Shown here: in pieces, positions 16,559 through 26,080 of the stretch | How positions within the stretch are numbered: position 1 is the stretch's first letter | Layout of the letters: each line of letters begins with the position of its first letter | Source: an uncultured beta proteobacterium | GTDB taxonomy: Bacteria > Pseudomonadota > Gammaproteobacteria > Burkholderiales > Burkholderiaceae_C | Assembly: GCA_903823025.1 (NCBI GenBank) | Contig: CAIJRK010000061.1 | Span: 1-35,348, forward strand | Reading direction: 5' to 3' | DNA: 35,348 nucleotides | Notes under the pieces: generated by a model | Database searches by the model: none | What the model saw: the letters and a program-made list of their open reading frames with translations, nothing else | What the model was told of the DNA's origin: nothing | Translations under genes and position numbers: made by a program

Positions 16559-16645
16559 TACGAAAAAAATATGATGGCGTCCGTCGTCGGCTTGATTTTA
16601 ATCTTGGTATTCAGTTAAATAAAACACTTTCGGAAACTCATTACT

Positions 16646-17113
16646 ATGAACAGACTTCTTAAATCTTTCGTCATGGCCGTCATGTTGCTGACGGTTGCCT
16701 CCCACAGCTTTGCGCAGGACAAAAAACCAACGGCTCAAGAAGCGGTAGAGCTGGTCAAAAAGGCCGTGGCCTATATCAAAGAGAACGGACGAGAAAAAGC
16801 ATTCGCTGAATTTAACAATGTCAATGGAAAATTTGTAGATCGCAGTTTGTATATTTTTGCGTATGACATGAAAGGTACGAACCTGGCCATTGGTAATAGC
16901 AGTAGTCAACGTATGGTCGGAAAAAATCTCTATGATCTCCGCGACCCTGATGGCGTTTATACGATTCGTGGGCTGATTGAAATTGGTAACACGAAAGGCA
17001 AAGGCTGGTTAGACCATCGGTTTGTCAATCCGGTCACCAAGAACATTGAACCCAAAGCAACCTATGTCGAAAAGTATGAAGACATTATTGTCGGCAGCGG
17101 AATTTTCAAGTAA
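16646..17113 (+). CDS. Periplasmic single-Cache-domain protein
   Basis: 155-residue protein with a signal peptide (FVMAVMLLTVASHSFA, cleaved near residue 23) and one soluble Cache_2-type domain (AFAEFNNVNGKFVDRSLYIFAYD, GKNLYDLRDPDGVYTIRGLIEI, ATYVEKYEDIIVGSGIF). Such domains bind small molecules such as carboxylates outside the membrane and often feed chemoreceptors. There is no transmembrane anchor or output domain. A methyl-accepting chemotaxis protein follows 93 bases downstream, so the two may form a binding protein-receptor pair. Confidence 0.8.
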   Translation: MNRLLKSFVMAVMLLTVASHSFAQDKKPTAQEAVELVKKAVAYIKENGREKAFAEFNNVNGKFVDRSLYIFAYDMKGTNLAIGNSSSQRMVGKNLYDLRDPDGVYTIRGLIEIGNTKGKGWLDHRFVNPVTKNIEPKATYVEKYEDIIVGSGIFK

Positions 17114-17136
17114 GACTTGGTTAAATAATTAACCGT

Positions 17137-17179
17137 GCCCGGTTAGTAAGGAGGGGGTAGCATCCCCTTTCAAAAGAAA
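17137..17179 (+). terminator. Hairpins between Cache gene and chemoreceptor
   Basis: Two small structures: TAACCG-TGCC-CGGTTA, a 6-base stem with 4-base loop, and a GGGG...CCCC stem ending in TTT a little further on. Together they may attenuate transcription after the Cache gene or shape the leader of the receptor mRNA. Weak evidence. Confidence 0.35.
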
Positions 17180-17206
17180 AGACGACTATTTCAATGGATA
17201 TTCTTG

Positions 17207-18796
17207 ATGAATTTGCGTAACTTTAAAATTGGTACACGGCTAAGATTTGGTTTCGCCATCATCTTGGTTATTCTGGTCGCGATGGTTGCAACCGTTAGTT
17301 TTCTGAATTATCAGAACAAGGTTGAATTGACGGTCGGCATCGAGCTGTCCACAGCCAAGAATGAACAAGCCGTCGCAATGAAAAGCGCGATGCTGGAAAC
17401 CGATATCGCGATGCGTAATATTGGCTTGTTGGCAGACGTTGGTCTGATGCAAAAAGAAGAAAGCAAAGTCAATGAGCAGCGCAAACGTTATGTGGCGGCG
17501 CGCGACCAGCTGCAAAGTCTGGGTCTGAGCACGACCGAACACAATGTACTGAACGATATAGCGGCTATTGACAGGGACGTTGATATCGCTTTTCGGGAAG
17601 CGTTTGATCAAGTAATGGCATTTAACAGTGAGCGTGCGGCAGAGGTGATCTTTGGCCGTATTGATCCGCTTAACCAGAAAACCCTGGCGGCGATCAATCA
17701 GTTGCTTGACTTGCAAAAGGTCGCTGAACGCGAATTTATGGACAGTTCGGTGGCAAGCGATAGCCGCCTGATGCTGCTTTTGTTCGTGTTGAGCGGTGTC
17801 GCCGTGATCATTGGCATAGCTTGCGCTATCGTTATCACGCGCAGCATTACGGAGCCGTTGGCTGGGGCTGTGGCCGTGGCGCAAAAAGTAGCCACTGGCG
17901 AGTTGACCTCGAAAGTCACCGTGAATGGCAAGGACGAAATCAGTACACTGCTGCAAGCGCTGAAAGACATGAACGCCAGTCTGTTGAAAACTGTCGGCGA
18001 TGTGCGCAGCAGTACCGAGACGATCACGTTTGCCTCGCACGAAATAGCGGTGGGCAATGCTGATCTTTCTTCGCGCACAGAGTCGCAAGCCAGCTCGCTG
18101 GAAGAAACGTCCAGTTCAATGGAGGAACTCACCTCAACTGTGAAGCAGAATGCGGACAACGCGCGCCAGGCGAATCAACTGGCGGTGTCGGCCTCGTCAA
18201 TTGCGGTCAAGGGTGGCAGCATGGTGTCGCAAGTGGTGGACACCATGGGTTCCATCAAAGAGAGTTCGCGCAAGATTGCCGACATCATCGGTGTCATTGA
18301 TGGCATTGCTTTTCAGACCAACATTCTGGCGCTGAACGCAGCGGTTGAGGCAGCCCGGGCCGGTGAACAGGGGCGCGGTTTTGCGGTAGTGGCCTCCGAG
18401 GTGCGCAGCTTGGCACAACGCTCGGCCAATGCCGCGAAAGAAATCAAGCACTTGATAGACGACTCGGTTAACAAGGTTGATGCGGGCAGCAAGCTAGTCG
18501 ATGAGGCCGGTCACACCATGGAGATCGTCGTCACCTCGATTAAGGAAGTGGCTGACATCATGGGTGAAATCACCACCGCTACGCAAGAGCAAAGCAACGG
18601 TATTGAGGAAGTCAATCGGGCTATTACTCAGATGGATTCCATGACCCAGCAAAATGCAGCGCTGGTGGAGCAAGCTGCAGCGGCGGCCGAGAGTATGCAG
18701 GATCAGGCACAAAAATTGGCTCAAGCCGTCAGCATTTTCAAGCTAGGCGATGACCACTTGCACCATGAAAAATTATTGGCTTTCAATGTGAAATAG
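17207..18796 (+). CDS. Methyl-accepting chemotaxis protein
   Basis: 529-residue receptor. A first membrane helix (about residues 10-35) leads to a periplasmic four-helix-bundle-like sensor (about 36-185). A second membrane helix ([20 protein letters not shown]), a HAMP domain and the cytoplasmic signalling hairpin follow. The hairpin tip [23 protein letters not shown] is intact. No NWETF-type methylation-enzyme tether is seen at the C-terminus. The ATG at 17207 is preferred over a TTG directly before it. The ligand is unknown; the adjacent Cache-domain protein may contribute. Confidence 0.93.
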   Translation: MNLRNFKIGTRLRFGFAIILVILVAMVATVSFLNYQNKVELTVGIELSTAKNEQAVAMKSAMLETDIAMRNIGLLADVGLMQKEESKVNEQRKRYVAARDQLQSLGLSTTEHNVLNDIAAIDRDVDIAFREAFDQVMAFNSERAAEVIFGRIDPLNQKTLAAINQLLDLQKVAEREFMDSSVASDSRLMLLLFVLSGVAVIIGIACAIVITRSITEPLAGAVAVAQKVATGELTSKVTVNGKDEISTLLQALKDMNASLLKTVGDVRSSTETITFASHEIAVGNADLSSRTESQASSLEETSSSMEELTSTVKQNADNARQANQLAVSASSIAVKGGSMVSQVVDTMGSIKESSRKIADIIGVIDGIAFQTNILALNAAVEAARAGEQGRGFAVVASEVRSLAQRSANAAKEIKHLIDDSVNKVDAGSKLVDEAGHTMEIVVTSIKEVADIMGEITTATQEQSNGIEEVNRAITQMDSMTQQNAALVEQAAAAAESMQDQAQKLAQAVSIFKLGDDHLHHEKLLAFNVK

Positions 18797-18844
18797 AGGT
18801 CATCACAAGAGCGAGAAGTCGGCACGACACGACGCTCTACTTCT

Positions 18845-19306
18845 ATGCAGGTTGCAATCCCAGTCAAACCAGAAACGCGTGCGGCCATCGTTTGCGTGAT
18901 GCTGGGACTGATCGTCTCTGCCGTACTGGCATCGAAGGGTTCCTACTTTTTCTCGAATATGGCGTTTTATTCGACCTCGTAGATTGGCCTATTGATATTG
19001 CTCCTGCCGTTCAAGTCTCGTCCTGCCATCGTTGCCGGTACCGCATTCGCGCTTGCTGTGTACCTCGCCGCTTTCGGGACATGGTTATGGACACGCGCAT
19101 CTCCTCAGTCGATGGCTTGGCTGGGCTATGTTTTCTCGCTCCCTGGTGCGGCGATTGGTGCCGTCGTTGTGGCGATTGTGCTTCGTGGTCGCACAAAGTT
19201 GCGGCCTTTTGTCGCTGCTTGTATTTCTGCGGGTGCCGTACTTGGCGGCATCTTCGTCAATCAAGTTGTTGTGTGCGGTACGCTCATGTATTGCGGAGGC
19301 AAATGA
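18845..19306 (+). pseudogene. Membrane protein gene interrupted by an amber codon
   Basis: Read in one frame this is a 153-codon gene for a small membrane protein with about four hydrophobic helices (AAIVCVMLGLIVSAVLA, then a segment starting IGLLILLLPF, then GYVFSLPGAAIGAVVVAIVL, then ACISAGAVLGGIFVNQVVV). A TAG at 18980-18982 splits it after codon 45. The halves are in the same frame and hydrophobicity continues across the stop, so a single nonsense change is the simplest explanation. A downstream TTG at 18992 could restart the second part (104 residues). The 3' end overlaps the converging MocR gene by 46 bases. Function unknown. Confidence 0.6.
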
Positions 19307-20748
19307 GGATGCCTCGCATCACCGAGTCCTGTTTCCTCACAAAGCCTACAGGCCAGTAGCCCGACTGTTTTCAGCGCCTCTTCAAAGCGGTCATCGCCCG
19401 GGTGGCCGTAGTTCAGGCGCAGGCAGTGGCTGAACCGCTGATCCGCCGAGAACATGTGGCCGGGCGCAAGGCTGATACGTTGCGACAAGGCCAAACGGTG
19501 TAGTTGCAAGGTGTCCACTTGGGGCGGTAACTCCAGCCACAGGAAGTACCCGCCTTCGGGCCGTGTTACGCGTGTACTTTTGGGGAAATGTTGGGCAATC
19601 AGGCGCAAGGCCAGTGCCTGTTGTGTTGCCAGTATTTGGCGCAATTGCCGCAGGTGGCGTTCATAGCCGCCACGTTGTAAATAATCTGAAATCGCCAACT
19701 GTGACGGGATGGCCGTGGCCAGCGTCGTCATCAGTTTCAGGCGTTGCACCTGCTGGGCAAAACGCCCGGCGGCGACCCAGCCCACCCGGTAGCCGGGTGC
19801 CAGACATTTCGAAAATGAGCTGCAGTGCATCACCAGTCCGTGACGGTCATAGACCTTGGCGGGCAGCGGACGGCGCAAGCCGAAGTACAACTCGCCATAA
19901 ACATCGTCCTCGATCAACGGCACCTCGTGCGTGGCCAGTAATTCAACCAGAGCTTGCTTGCGGTGGTCGGGCATCAGGCTGCCCAACGGATTTTGAAAAT
20001 TCGGCATGAACCAGCACGCCTTGACCGGGTGGCGCTGCAGCACCTCCGCCAGCGAATCCAGATCCACGCCATCACGGGGATGGGTGGCAACTTCAACCGC
20101 CCGCAGATTGAGACGCTCCAGCGCTTGCAACGCGGAATAAAACGTCGGTGACTCGACGGCCACCACATCGCCAGGCTGGGTCACGACCTGCAAGCACAAG
20201 TTCAAGGCTTCCATGGCACCGTGGGTAATGACAATTTCGTCCACTTCCACGGCGGCACCTTCCACCACATAGCGCAGTCCAATCTGACGCCGCAAGCGAT
20301 CATTGCCAAGCGTCAGGTCTTCAACCATGCGGCTGGGGGCCAGTTTGCGCATGGCGGGCGTCAGGCTGCGCGCCAGTTTGTCCAGTGGAAACAGGGTCGG
20401 GCTGGGAAACGCCGAACCGAGTGGCACCACGTCCAGGTTGCGGGTGGAACCCAGCACCTCAAACACCAAATCGCTAATGACCACGGGGGTCGATTGTTGA
20501 CTTGGCAAGGCGGTGTGCGGTTCGGCTTGCGTGGGTTGTGTCAGCGCGTTGACGTAGTAGCCGGAGCGTGGTCGGGCCTGAACCAGACCCCGGGCTTCCA
20601 ACAGGTAATACGCCTCAAACACGGTGGACGGGCTGATTTTCCGATGGGCACTGGCCTGTCGAACCGAAGGTAACCGGTCGCCAGGGCGCAAGGTCTGGGC
20701 TTTGATCAGGTCGGTTATCTCTTGCGCATACTGCTCATAGCGTTTCAT
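19261..20748 (-). CDS. MocR-type GntR/aminotransferase regulator
   Basis: 495-residue transcription regulator with an N-terminal GntR winged helix (RPGDRLPSVRQASAHRKISPSTV, about residues 20-45) fused to a class I aminotransferase-like domain. The PLP lysine is Lys314 in CSSFSKCLAPGYRVGW. Relatives respond to PLP, GABA or amino compounds. The start is placed at MKRYEQYAQEI, as the 28 residues before it are not family-like; no clear ribosome site is visible. It is divergent from ccoG, with 153 bases between start codons. The last 20 residues extend past the usual end and overlap the neighbouring pseudogene. Regulation target unknown. Confidence 0.88.
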   Translation of the reverse strand: MKRYEQYAQEITDLIKAQTLRPGDRLPSVRQASAHRKISPSTVFEAYYLLEARGLVQARPRSGYYVNALTQPTQAEPHTALPSQQSTPVVISDLVFEVLGSTRNLDVVPLGSAFPSPTLFPLDKLARSLTPAMRKLAPSRMVEDLTLGNDRLRRQIGLRYVVEGAAVEVDEIVITHGAMEALNLCLQVVTQPGDVVAVESPTFYSALQALERLNLRAVEVATHPRDGVDLDSLAEVLQRHPVKACWFMPNFQNPLGSLMPDHRKQALVELLATHEVPLIEDDVYGELYFGLRRPLPAKVYDRHGLVMHCSSFSKCLAPGYRVGWVAAGRFAQQVQRLKLMTTLATAIPSQLAISDYLQRGGYERHLRQLRQILATQQALALRLIAQHFPKSTRVTRPEGGYFLWLELPPQVDTLQLHRLALSQRISLAPGHMFSADQRFSHCLRLNYGHPGDDRFEEALKTVGLLACRLCEETGLGDARHPHLPPQYMSVPHTTT

Positions 20749-20901
20749 AGGGGACAACTGAACGGTTAAAAATAAGGACTGGGTTAATGTACTTTTAATG
20801 ATTTTCATCTTCGTAAAAATCCTTGAAAACAAAACTGATCTGGTTTTTTTAAAGGAAACTGAATCTACCCAAACAGATGATCGTGCGGCACAGTCAGCGC
20901 C

Positions 20902-22341
20902 ATGTCTAAAAAAATTATTCCCATTGTTGCTGCTGATAACTTTGATGACGGTCGTTTGTTTGTGTTTGAGTCAAAAAACAAGATTTACGTCCGCGCTGTC
21001 AGCGGCTGGTTTGCCGCCTGGCGCTGGGCCTTGGTCTGGTTCACGCAACTGGTGTTTTATGGGATGCCGTGGTTGCAATGGAATGACCGGCAGGTGGTGC
21101 TGTTTGATCTTGTCGGACAACGCTTCTTTTTGTTCGGTTTGGCGCTTTACCCGCAAGACCTGATTTATTTGACCGTGCTGTTGGTCTTGTCCGCCTTGGC
21201 CTTATTTTTCTTCACCACAGTCGCCGGGCGGGTGTGGTGTGGCTTTGCTTGTCCGCAAACGGTTTACACCAAAATTTTCATGTGGGTCGAGCGCTGCGTA
21301 GAAGGGGACAACCATGCCCGCAAGCGACTGGATGGTGCCGCATGGACGCTTGAAAAAGTGGGGCGCAAGGCGACCAAACAAACACTGTGGTTGACGATTA
21401 GCCTGTGGACGGGCTTCACGTTTGTGGGTTATTTCACCCCGATTCAGACGCTGGCGTCCTCCGTGGTCACGCTAGGCATCGGGCCTTGGGAAGCCTTTTG
21501 GGTGCTGTTCTACGGCTTGGCCACCTACGGCAATGCGGGTTATCTGCGAGAACAGGTCTGCAAGCACATGTGCCCTTACGCTCGTTTTCAGGGGGCCATG
21601 TTTGACCGAGACACTTTGATCATCGGCTATGACCCGGCGCGGGGTGAATCGCGCGGCTCTCGTTCACGCGCGGTTGACGCCAAGGCGATGGGACTGGGCG
21701 ATTGCATCGACTGCACGTTGTGCGTGCAGGTGTGTCCAACCGGCATCGACATCCGTGACGGCTTGCAGAGCAACTGCATCGGGTGTGCGGCGTGCATTGA
21801 TGTTTGCGATGCCGTCATGGACAAGATGAACTACCCACGCGGACTGATTCGGTACTCGACACAAAACGGTTTAACCCATGCGTGGGACAAGGCGACGCTG
21901 ATCAAACGGGTGTTCCGCCCCCGTGTTTTTATCTACGGTGCATTGCTTCTAATGATTGCCATAACTTTCGTGATCAGCATCAGCCAGCGAAGCCCGTTTC
22001 GCGTGGACGTCATCCGTGATCGGGGCGTGATGGCCCGAGTGGTAAACGGTGGTGCCGTTGAAAATATCTATCGCTTGCATATCATGAACGCGACTGAATC
22101 GGTGCAGCGCTACCGGGTAGATGTGGTGGGCTTGCAAGATTTGGCGCTGGTCGAAGTTTTGGAGGTCGAAATCGGGCCGGTTGAAGCACGGACGGTGCCG
22201 GTTGGGGTGCGCTTGCTGGAAGCCGCCGCGACTTCGCTGGCAGGGCAAACACTCAAGATTAATTTCGAGGTTAAACAACTGGCGAGCGACCAAGAAGAAG
22301 CTCGCGTGTTCGAGAAAAGCACTTTCTATGTTCTACCTTGA
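20902..22341 (+). CDS. ccoG: Cytochrome oxidase accessory protein CcoG/FixG
   Basis: 479-residue membrane ferredoxin-like protein of the CcoG (RdxA/FixG) family, involved in copper handling for cbb3-type cytochrome oxidase assembly. Several membrane helices are visible (about residues 35-60, 85-110, 160-190, 200-220 and 335-355). The conserved WCGFACPQTVYTKIFMWVE block and two 4Fe-4S motifs (CIDCTLCVQVCP and CIGCAACIDVC) are present. A C-terminal Ig-like periplasmic domain follows. The gene usually sits with ccoNOQP; here it stands alone, which may reflect a need for high-affinity respiration that keeps oxygen low for nitrogenase. No FNR box was seen in its upstream region. Confidence 0.93.
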   Translation: MSKKIIPIVAADNFDDGRLFVFESKNKIYVRAVSGWFAAWRWALVWFTQLVFYGMPWLQWNDRQVVLFDLVGQRFFLFGLALYPQDLIYLTVLLVLSALALFFFTTVAGRVWCGFACPQTVYTKIFMWVERCVEGDNHARKRLDGAAWTLEKVGRKATKQTLWLTISLWTGFTFVGYFTPIQTLASSVVTLGIGPWEAFWVLFYGLATYGNAGYLREQVCKHMCPYARFQGAMFDRDTLIIGYDPARGESRGSRSRAVDAKAMGLGDCIDCTLCVQVCPTGIDIRDGLQSNCIGCAACIDVCDAVMDKMNYPRGLIRYSTQNGLTHAWDKATLIKRVFRPRVFIYGALLLMIAITFVISISQRSPFRVDVIRDRGVMARVVNGGAVENIYRLHIMNATESVQRYRVDVVGLQDLALVEVLEVEIGPVEARTVPVGVRLLEAAATSLAGQTLKINFEVKQLASDQEEARVFEKSTFYVLP

Positions 22342-22352
22342 TCCGTGCCTTC

Positions 22353-22637
22353 TCAAAAGCACTCATTCTCCAGCTGATCCAGCCAGGCCAAGCCGATCTC
22401 GTCGTCATGTTCCTCAAATAACTCGCGTATCTGATTGACGAAACTGGCTAGCAGCAGCAAGTCATCGCAACGCGCACCGTTAGTGGCGTTGCGACGTTTG
22501 TAGAAGTAGGTCCAGAAAAGATTGTCCACGTTGCGGGTGTGCGATTCGATGCGTTCCAGCATCCGGTTGGCTTGACCGTCAAAGTCGATGCCCTTGAAGG
22601 TGAGATAGCGGTCAACGGAGGTTAATGCTGCAGACAT
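22353..22637 (-). CDS. cowN: CO-protection protein CowN
   Basis: 94-residue protein of the CowN family, which binds nitrogenase and sustains N2 reduction when carbon monoxide is present. Family marks are DRYLTFKGIDFDGQANRMLERI near the start, NLFWTYFYKR, and the C-terminal REIFEEHDD-type stretch (here IRELFEEHDDEIGLAWLDQLENEC). It is convergent with ccoG (11 bases apart) and lies downstream of a CooA-like regulator gene in the same direction. A palindrome matching the CooA operator lies 59-74 bases before its ATG, so CO-induced expression is expected. Confidence 0.92.
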   Translation of the reverse strand: MSAALTSVDRYLTFKGIDFDGQANRMLERIESHTRNVDNLFWTYFYKRRNATNGARCDDLLLLASFVNQIRELFEEHDDEIGLAWLDQLENECF

Positions 22638-22695
22638 AGTAGAAGCCTTTTAAAAATACTATAAATCAAGTTTAGGGTGTTGATTCGCCTGTGTC

Positions 22696-22711
22696 TGTCG
22701 GCTGGCCGACA
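22696..22711. promoter_or_regulatory. CooA-type operator upstream of cowN
   Basis: TGTCGGCTGGCCGACA is a perfectly symmetric TGTCG-N6-CGACA, very close to the known CooA site TGTCA-N6-CGACA of Rhodospirillum rubrum. It lies between cowN and the CooA-like gene. It also satisfies TGT-N10-ACA for NifA, but no -24/-12 element follows on the cowN side, which favours the CooA reading. A -10-like TAAACT (minus strand, 22674-22669) would put the operator centre near -41; TATAGT (22663-22658) is the alternative. Confidence 0.7.
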
Positions 22712-22727
22712 CAAAGAACGCTAATTT

Positions 22728-23381
22728 TTAGCCTTCAGTAGAACCCCATGATTCAAGGCGAGTCATGTCGGTGATGAGCAGTTGTCGGCGGACTTGTCGG
22801 CTGACAATGCCTTGGCGCTGCATCTCGTTCAGTGCGCTTGATATCGTCTGCCGGGTTGCACCGAGTAGCAGCGCCATTTCGGTCACATTGAAGTGAAGCG
22901 GCACCGCCCAACTCTCGCCCTCCCGGTGATTGTGGCGGCGCGCTGCCGCCACCAAAAAATGCGCTAAACGCTGCGGGGCATCCCGAAAAACCAGCGTTTC
23001 GACCAGATCAACCGTGTGGCTCAGTAACAAACCCAACACGTGAATGATGGCGCCAGTCGCAGCTGGAAATCGGGTTAAAAAAGATGAGAATTTTCGGGCA
23101 TCAATCACCAGCATCTCGCTGGATTCGGTCGCCATAATCCAGGCGGGCGTATGGGTGGAGAAAACATCGCCTCGCTCTAGAAATGCCAGTGTCAACTCGC
23201 GTTGTTCGCTGGCTAAATACACGCGCACGCGGCCGCTACGCAAGATGAAAACCAGATTGTCCGATTGGCCAGGGCTGCTAACAAGTTGCCCACGGCGCAA
23301 GGGTCGCCGGACAAATTCGGCTAACAGGCTACTGCCTTCAGGGCTTTCGAGAAACAGCAAGAAATCGCGGGAGGGCTTCAT
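22728..23381 (-). CDS. cooA: CooA-like CO-sensing Crp/Fnr regulator
   Basis: 217-residue Crp/Fnr-family regulator that aligns without gaps to R. rubrum CooA over at least the first 80 residues, as recalled from memory (SPEG, GRVRVYL, RELTLAFLERGDVF; later TRQTISSALNEM in the recognition helix). CooA binds CO at a haem. The ferrous haem ligand His77 is conserved at the same position. The ferric ligand Cys75 is Ser here. The N-terminal Pro2 ligand is Lys2, with Pro at position 3. Haem coordination must therefore differ. The start is fixed by an in-frame stop shortly upstream. Position beside cowN, with a CooA-like operator, strongly supports CO-responsive control. Confidence 0.82.
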   Translation of the reverse strand: MKPSRDFLLFLESPEGSSLLAEFVRRPLRRGQLVSSPGQSDNLVFILRSGRVRVYLASEQRELTLAFLERGDVFSTHTPAWIMATESSEMLVIDARKFSSFLTRFPAATGAIIHVLGLLLSHTVDLVETLVFRDAPQRLAHFLVAAARRHNHREGESWAVPLHFNVTEMALLLGATRQTISSALNEMQRQGIVSRQVRRQLLITDMTRLESWGSTEG

Positions 23382-23396
23382 GTGGCCGCCCGATTT

Positions 23397-23633
23397 TTAG
23401 CGCAGCAGTTTGCTTTGCTCTTCTTTGGAGTAGTTGCTGAAGTGGCCGGCCCGTGCCGCCGCTCGGCGGTTGGAGGCGATGATGGCTTTGCTTTTTCCGG
23501 GCGGTGCGGGTGCGCTCACAAGTTTGTCCAAAGCGTTGTTGCATTGGGGACAGACGGGTGTGCTGTCACTGGTGCGTACCAAGGCTTCAAAGCTATGGCC
23601 GCAGGCGGGGCAGTGGAAGTCGTAGATGGGCAT
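23397..23633 (-). CDS. FmdB-family zinc-ribbon protein
   Basis: 78-residue protein with a zinc ribbon of two CXXC knuckles (FHCPACGHSFE and PVCPQCN) and the start MPIYDFHC typical of FmdB-family regulatory proteins. The C-terminal half is Lys/Arg/Ala-rich. The ATG has GGAG 7 bases upstream; a longer upstream frame overlaps the NifO-like gene and is rejected. It lies 13 bases after that gene and 15 bases before the CooA-like gene, consistent with a single transcript. The exact role is unknown. Confidence 0.85.
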   Translation of the reverse strand: MPIYDFHCPACGHSFEALVRTSDSTPVCPQCNNALDKLVSAPAPPGKSKAIIASNRRAAARAGHFSNYSKEEQSKLLR

Positions 23634-23646
23634 CGTTATCTCCGGT

Positions 23647-24075
23647 TTAAGAAGGGGTTGAGGCACAGTGGCCCGTTGCGGCAGCGCAGCCTTCAAGCGG
23701 CGTTTGAGAGACGGGTGGGTGGGCGCCTAGTCCGACCCAAGCGTGAACGCGATCAACGTCAAAGCCGACCATGCGCTGTTCGCCCGACACCATCAAAGGC
23801 CGACGGATCAGCAGCGGTTCGGCCAGCAGCAAGGCCAATGCTGCCTCGGCGGTCAGCGATTCAGGCACGACTGCGCCGGACTTGATGCGCGGTGCGGCGC
23901 GGTTAAACCACTCGGCCACCGGCAACGGTTTCAGAAAGAGCAGTAGCGATTCAGCCGTCCAGGGCCAGTGCAACAAGTCTTGCACTTGCAGCGTGTGGTG
24001 GGCAGCGAGGAGCAACGCTTTTTGCTTGGCATTGCCGCCACAGCCCGGTTTCTCAAAGAAGGTAATGTGGGCCAT
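23647..24075 (-). CDS. nifO: Nitrogenase-associated ArsC-like protein (NifO)
   Basis: 142-residue thioredoxin-fold protein of the ArsC-like nitrogenase-associated family. The N-terminus HITFFEKPGCGGNAKQKALL fits the family pattern EKPGC..N..QK, and EWFNRAAPRIKSG and PLLIRRPLMV are the other typical blocks. In Azotobacter, NifO affects the balance between nitrate and molybdenum use during N2 fixation. Only the first Cys of the arsenate-reductase site is present, so it is probably not an arsenate reductase. The C-terminal 25 residues (TPLEGCAAATGHC) are low-complexity. It is the second gene of the operon opposite nifH. Confidence 0.85.
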   Translation of the reverse strand: MAHITFFEKPGCGGNAKQKALLLAAHHTLQVQDLLHWPWTAESLLLFLKPLPVAEWFNRAAPRIKSGAVVPESLTAEAALALLLAEPLLIRRPLMVSGEQRMVGFDVDRVHAWVGLGAHPPVSQTPLEGCAAATGHCASTPS

Positions 24076-24100
24076 AGGGGCAGTTCCAGGTTTTTAAAAA

Positions 24101-24709
24101 TCAGACCGGACGGTTTTCGTTGGGATTACGCACCTTGCCCATTAGCGCAAGACCTTCGCTGTAGGTGATGGTGTCAAACGTGACATCAAACTTGAGCGCG
24201 GCATCGGCCACGGCGTCGAGCTTACCGGCGGTGTCTTTCTTTTTGAGGTCATTTTTTTCAAGGTACAACAGAGACAACATTTCGTTGTAAACCGTCGATT
24301 CATCAATTGGCAGCACGTAGAACATGGCGCCTTTATAAGGCACTTGGTACTTCTTGGAGAGATCAATGTTGTTGCAAAACATGAAGTATTTTCCGCCCGC
24401 GCTGAGGGTGTCACCTAGAACCTCGGCCACGTCTTTCAGGTACTCAAAACTCAACAGGTAACCGGCAAAAAACGGCAGGTGTTTTTCACCGACGTTGGCG
24501 ATAGCCATGACTTGTCCGCACAGGAGTTCGGGGGGGCGCGCCTCGTCGGCCAGCTTGGGGGCAAAGCGCAAAGCCAGTTCGCCACGAAAGCCGATGCGCC
24601 CAGGCTTGCTGGTTGCGGCCTTGTGCAAAGGGTTGAGCAGGCGACCCTCTTGGTCAAGTCGGGCAAAGCCGGTGTCGTCGAGTTCTTTACGGTCTAAGGT
24701 GGCATTCAT
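24101..24709 (-). CDS. Uncharacterised protein divergent from nifH
   Basis: 202-residue soluble protein I do not recognise. Visible segments are a polar N-terminus, GRIGFRGELALRFAP, GQVMAIANVGEKHLPFFAGYLLSFEYL, and a C-terminal part with KYFMFCNNIDLSKKYQ and AMFYVLPIDESTVYNEMLSLLYL. There is no signal peptide or membrane helix. The start is placed at MNATLDRKELDD because a near-consensus sigma-54 promoter lies directly upstream, inside a longer open frame. It leads an operon with the NifO-like, FmdB and CooA-like genes. The promoter and shared NifA site make it a likely nitrogen-fixation protein. Confidence 0.8.
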   Translation of the reverse strand: MNATLDRKELDDTGFARLDQEGRLLNPLHKAATSKPGRIGFRGELALRFAPKLADEARPPELLCGQVMAIANVGEKHLPFFAGYLLSFEYLKDVAEVLGDTLSAGGKYFMFCNNIDLSKKYQVPYKGAMFYVLPIDESTVYNEMLSLLYLEKNDLKKKDTAGKLDAVADAALKFDVTFDTITYSEGLALMGKVRNPNENRPV

Positions 24710-24751
24710 GAAGATTCCTTCGTAGTGGTAGAAATTGAGTTCACTCTTATG

Positions 24752-24767
24752 AGCAATGACCGTACCA
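24752..24767 (-). promoter_or_regulatory. Sigma-54 promoter of the operon opposite nifH
   Basis: On the minus strand the sequence is TGGTACGGTCATTGCT, one base away from TGGCACG-N4-TTGCT, with correct GG-N10-GC spacing. Transcription would start near 24742, about 33 bases before the start codon of the uncharacterised gene. This decides the start codon choice there. Confidence 0.8.
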
Positions 24768-24859
24768 GGCGAGAACTGGCTAAGGTGTCCTGCAAACCCG
24801 ACACAAACCACGCCATGAGACATTGATGCAGTTATTTTTACGACACCGCACGCTATTTT

Positions 24860-24875
24860 TGTCGGAAAGTTAACA
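24860..24875. promoter_or_regulatory. NifA binding site shared by nifH and the divergent operon
   Basis: TGTCGGAAAGTTAACA is an exact TGT-N10-ACA. Its centre (24867.5) lies 114 bases from the -12 GC of the nifH promoter and 114 bases from the -12 GC of the divergent promoter. It is the only exact NifA site I found in the intergenic region, so it probably serves both directions. Confidence 0.75.
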
Positions 24876-24962
24876 AAGCAAAAAGACCTAGTTATTGACC
24901 GCTTGAAAAACGTTTTCTCTCTGAGAAATCATGTTTTTTAGTCCTCCTAATACAGCGGCTGA

Positions 24963-25994
<1,032 letters not shown>

Positions 25995-26003
25995 GAGGCG
26001 CAA

Positions 26004-26041
26004 GCCCGGCCCGATTCGCTGCAAAGAAAATCGGGCTGGGC
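26004..26041 (+). other. Hairpin in the nifH-nifD spacer
   Basis: Arms GCCCGGCCCGATT (26004-26016) and AATCGGGCTGGGC (26029-26041) form a 13-pair stem with one G-U pair and a 12-base loop. No T-run follows. Such structures after nifH stabilise the nifH part of the transcript in other diazotrophs and help provide more Fe protein than MoFe protein; that role here is inferred. Confidence 0.7.
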
Positions 26042-26080
26042 CTCCGCCAGTTGTAAACAATTACCTACTGGAGTTCACCC

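Noticed and set aside
18892..19359. Alternative plus-frame ORF across the split membrane protein
   Set aside because: Its translation is Cys- and Arg-rich without hydrophobic helices, while the other frame gives a coherent membrane protein on both sides of the amber codon.
22664..22685. AATCAA-N10-TTGATT inverted repeat upstream of cowN as an FNR box
   Set aside because: The half-sites are in the opposite order and the spacer is too long for the FNR consensus; not listed as a site.
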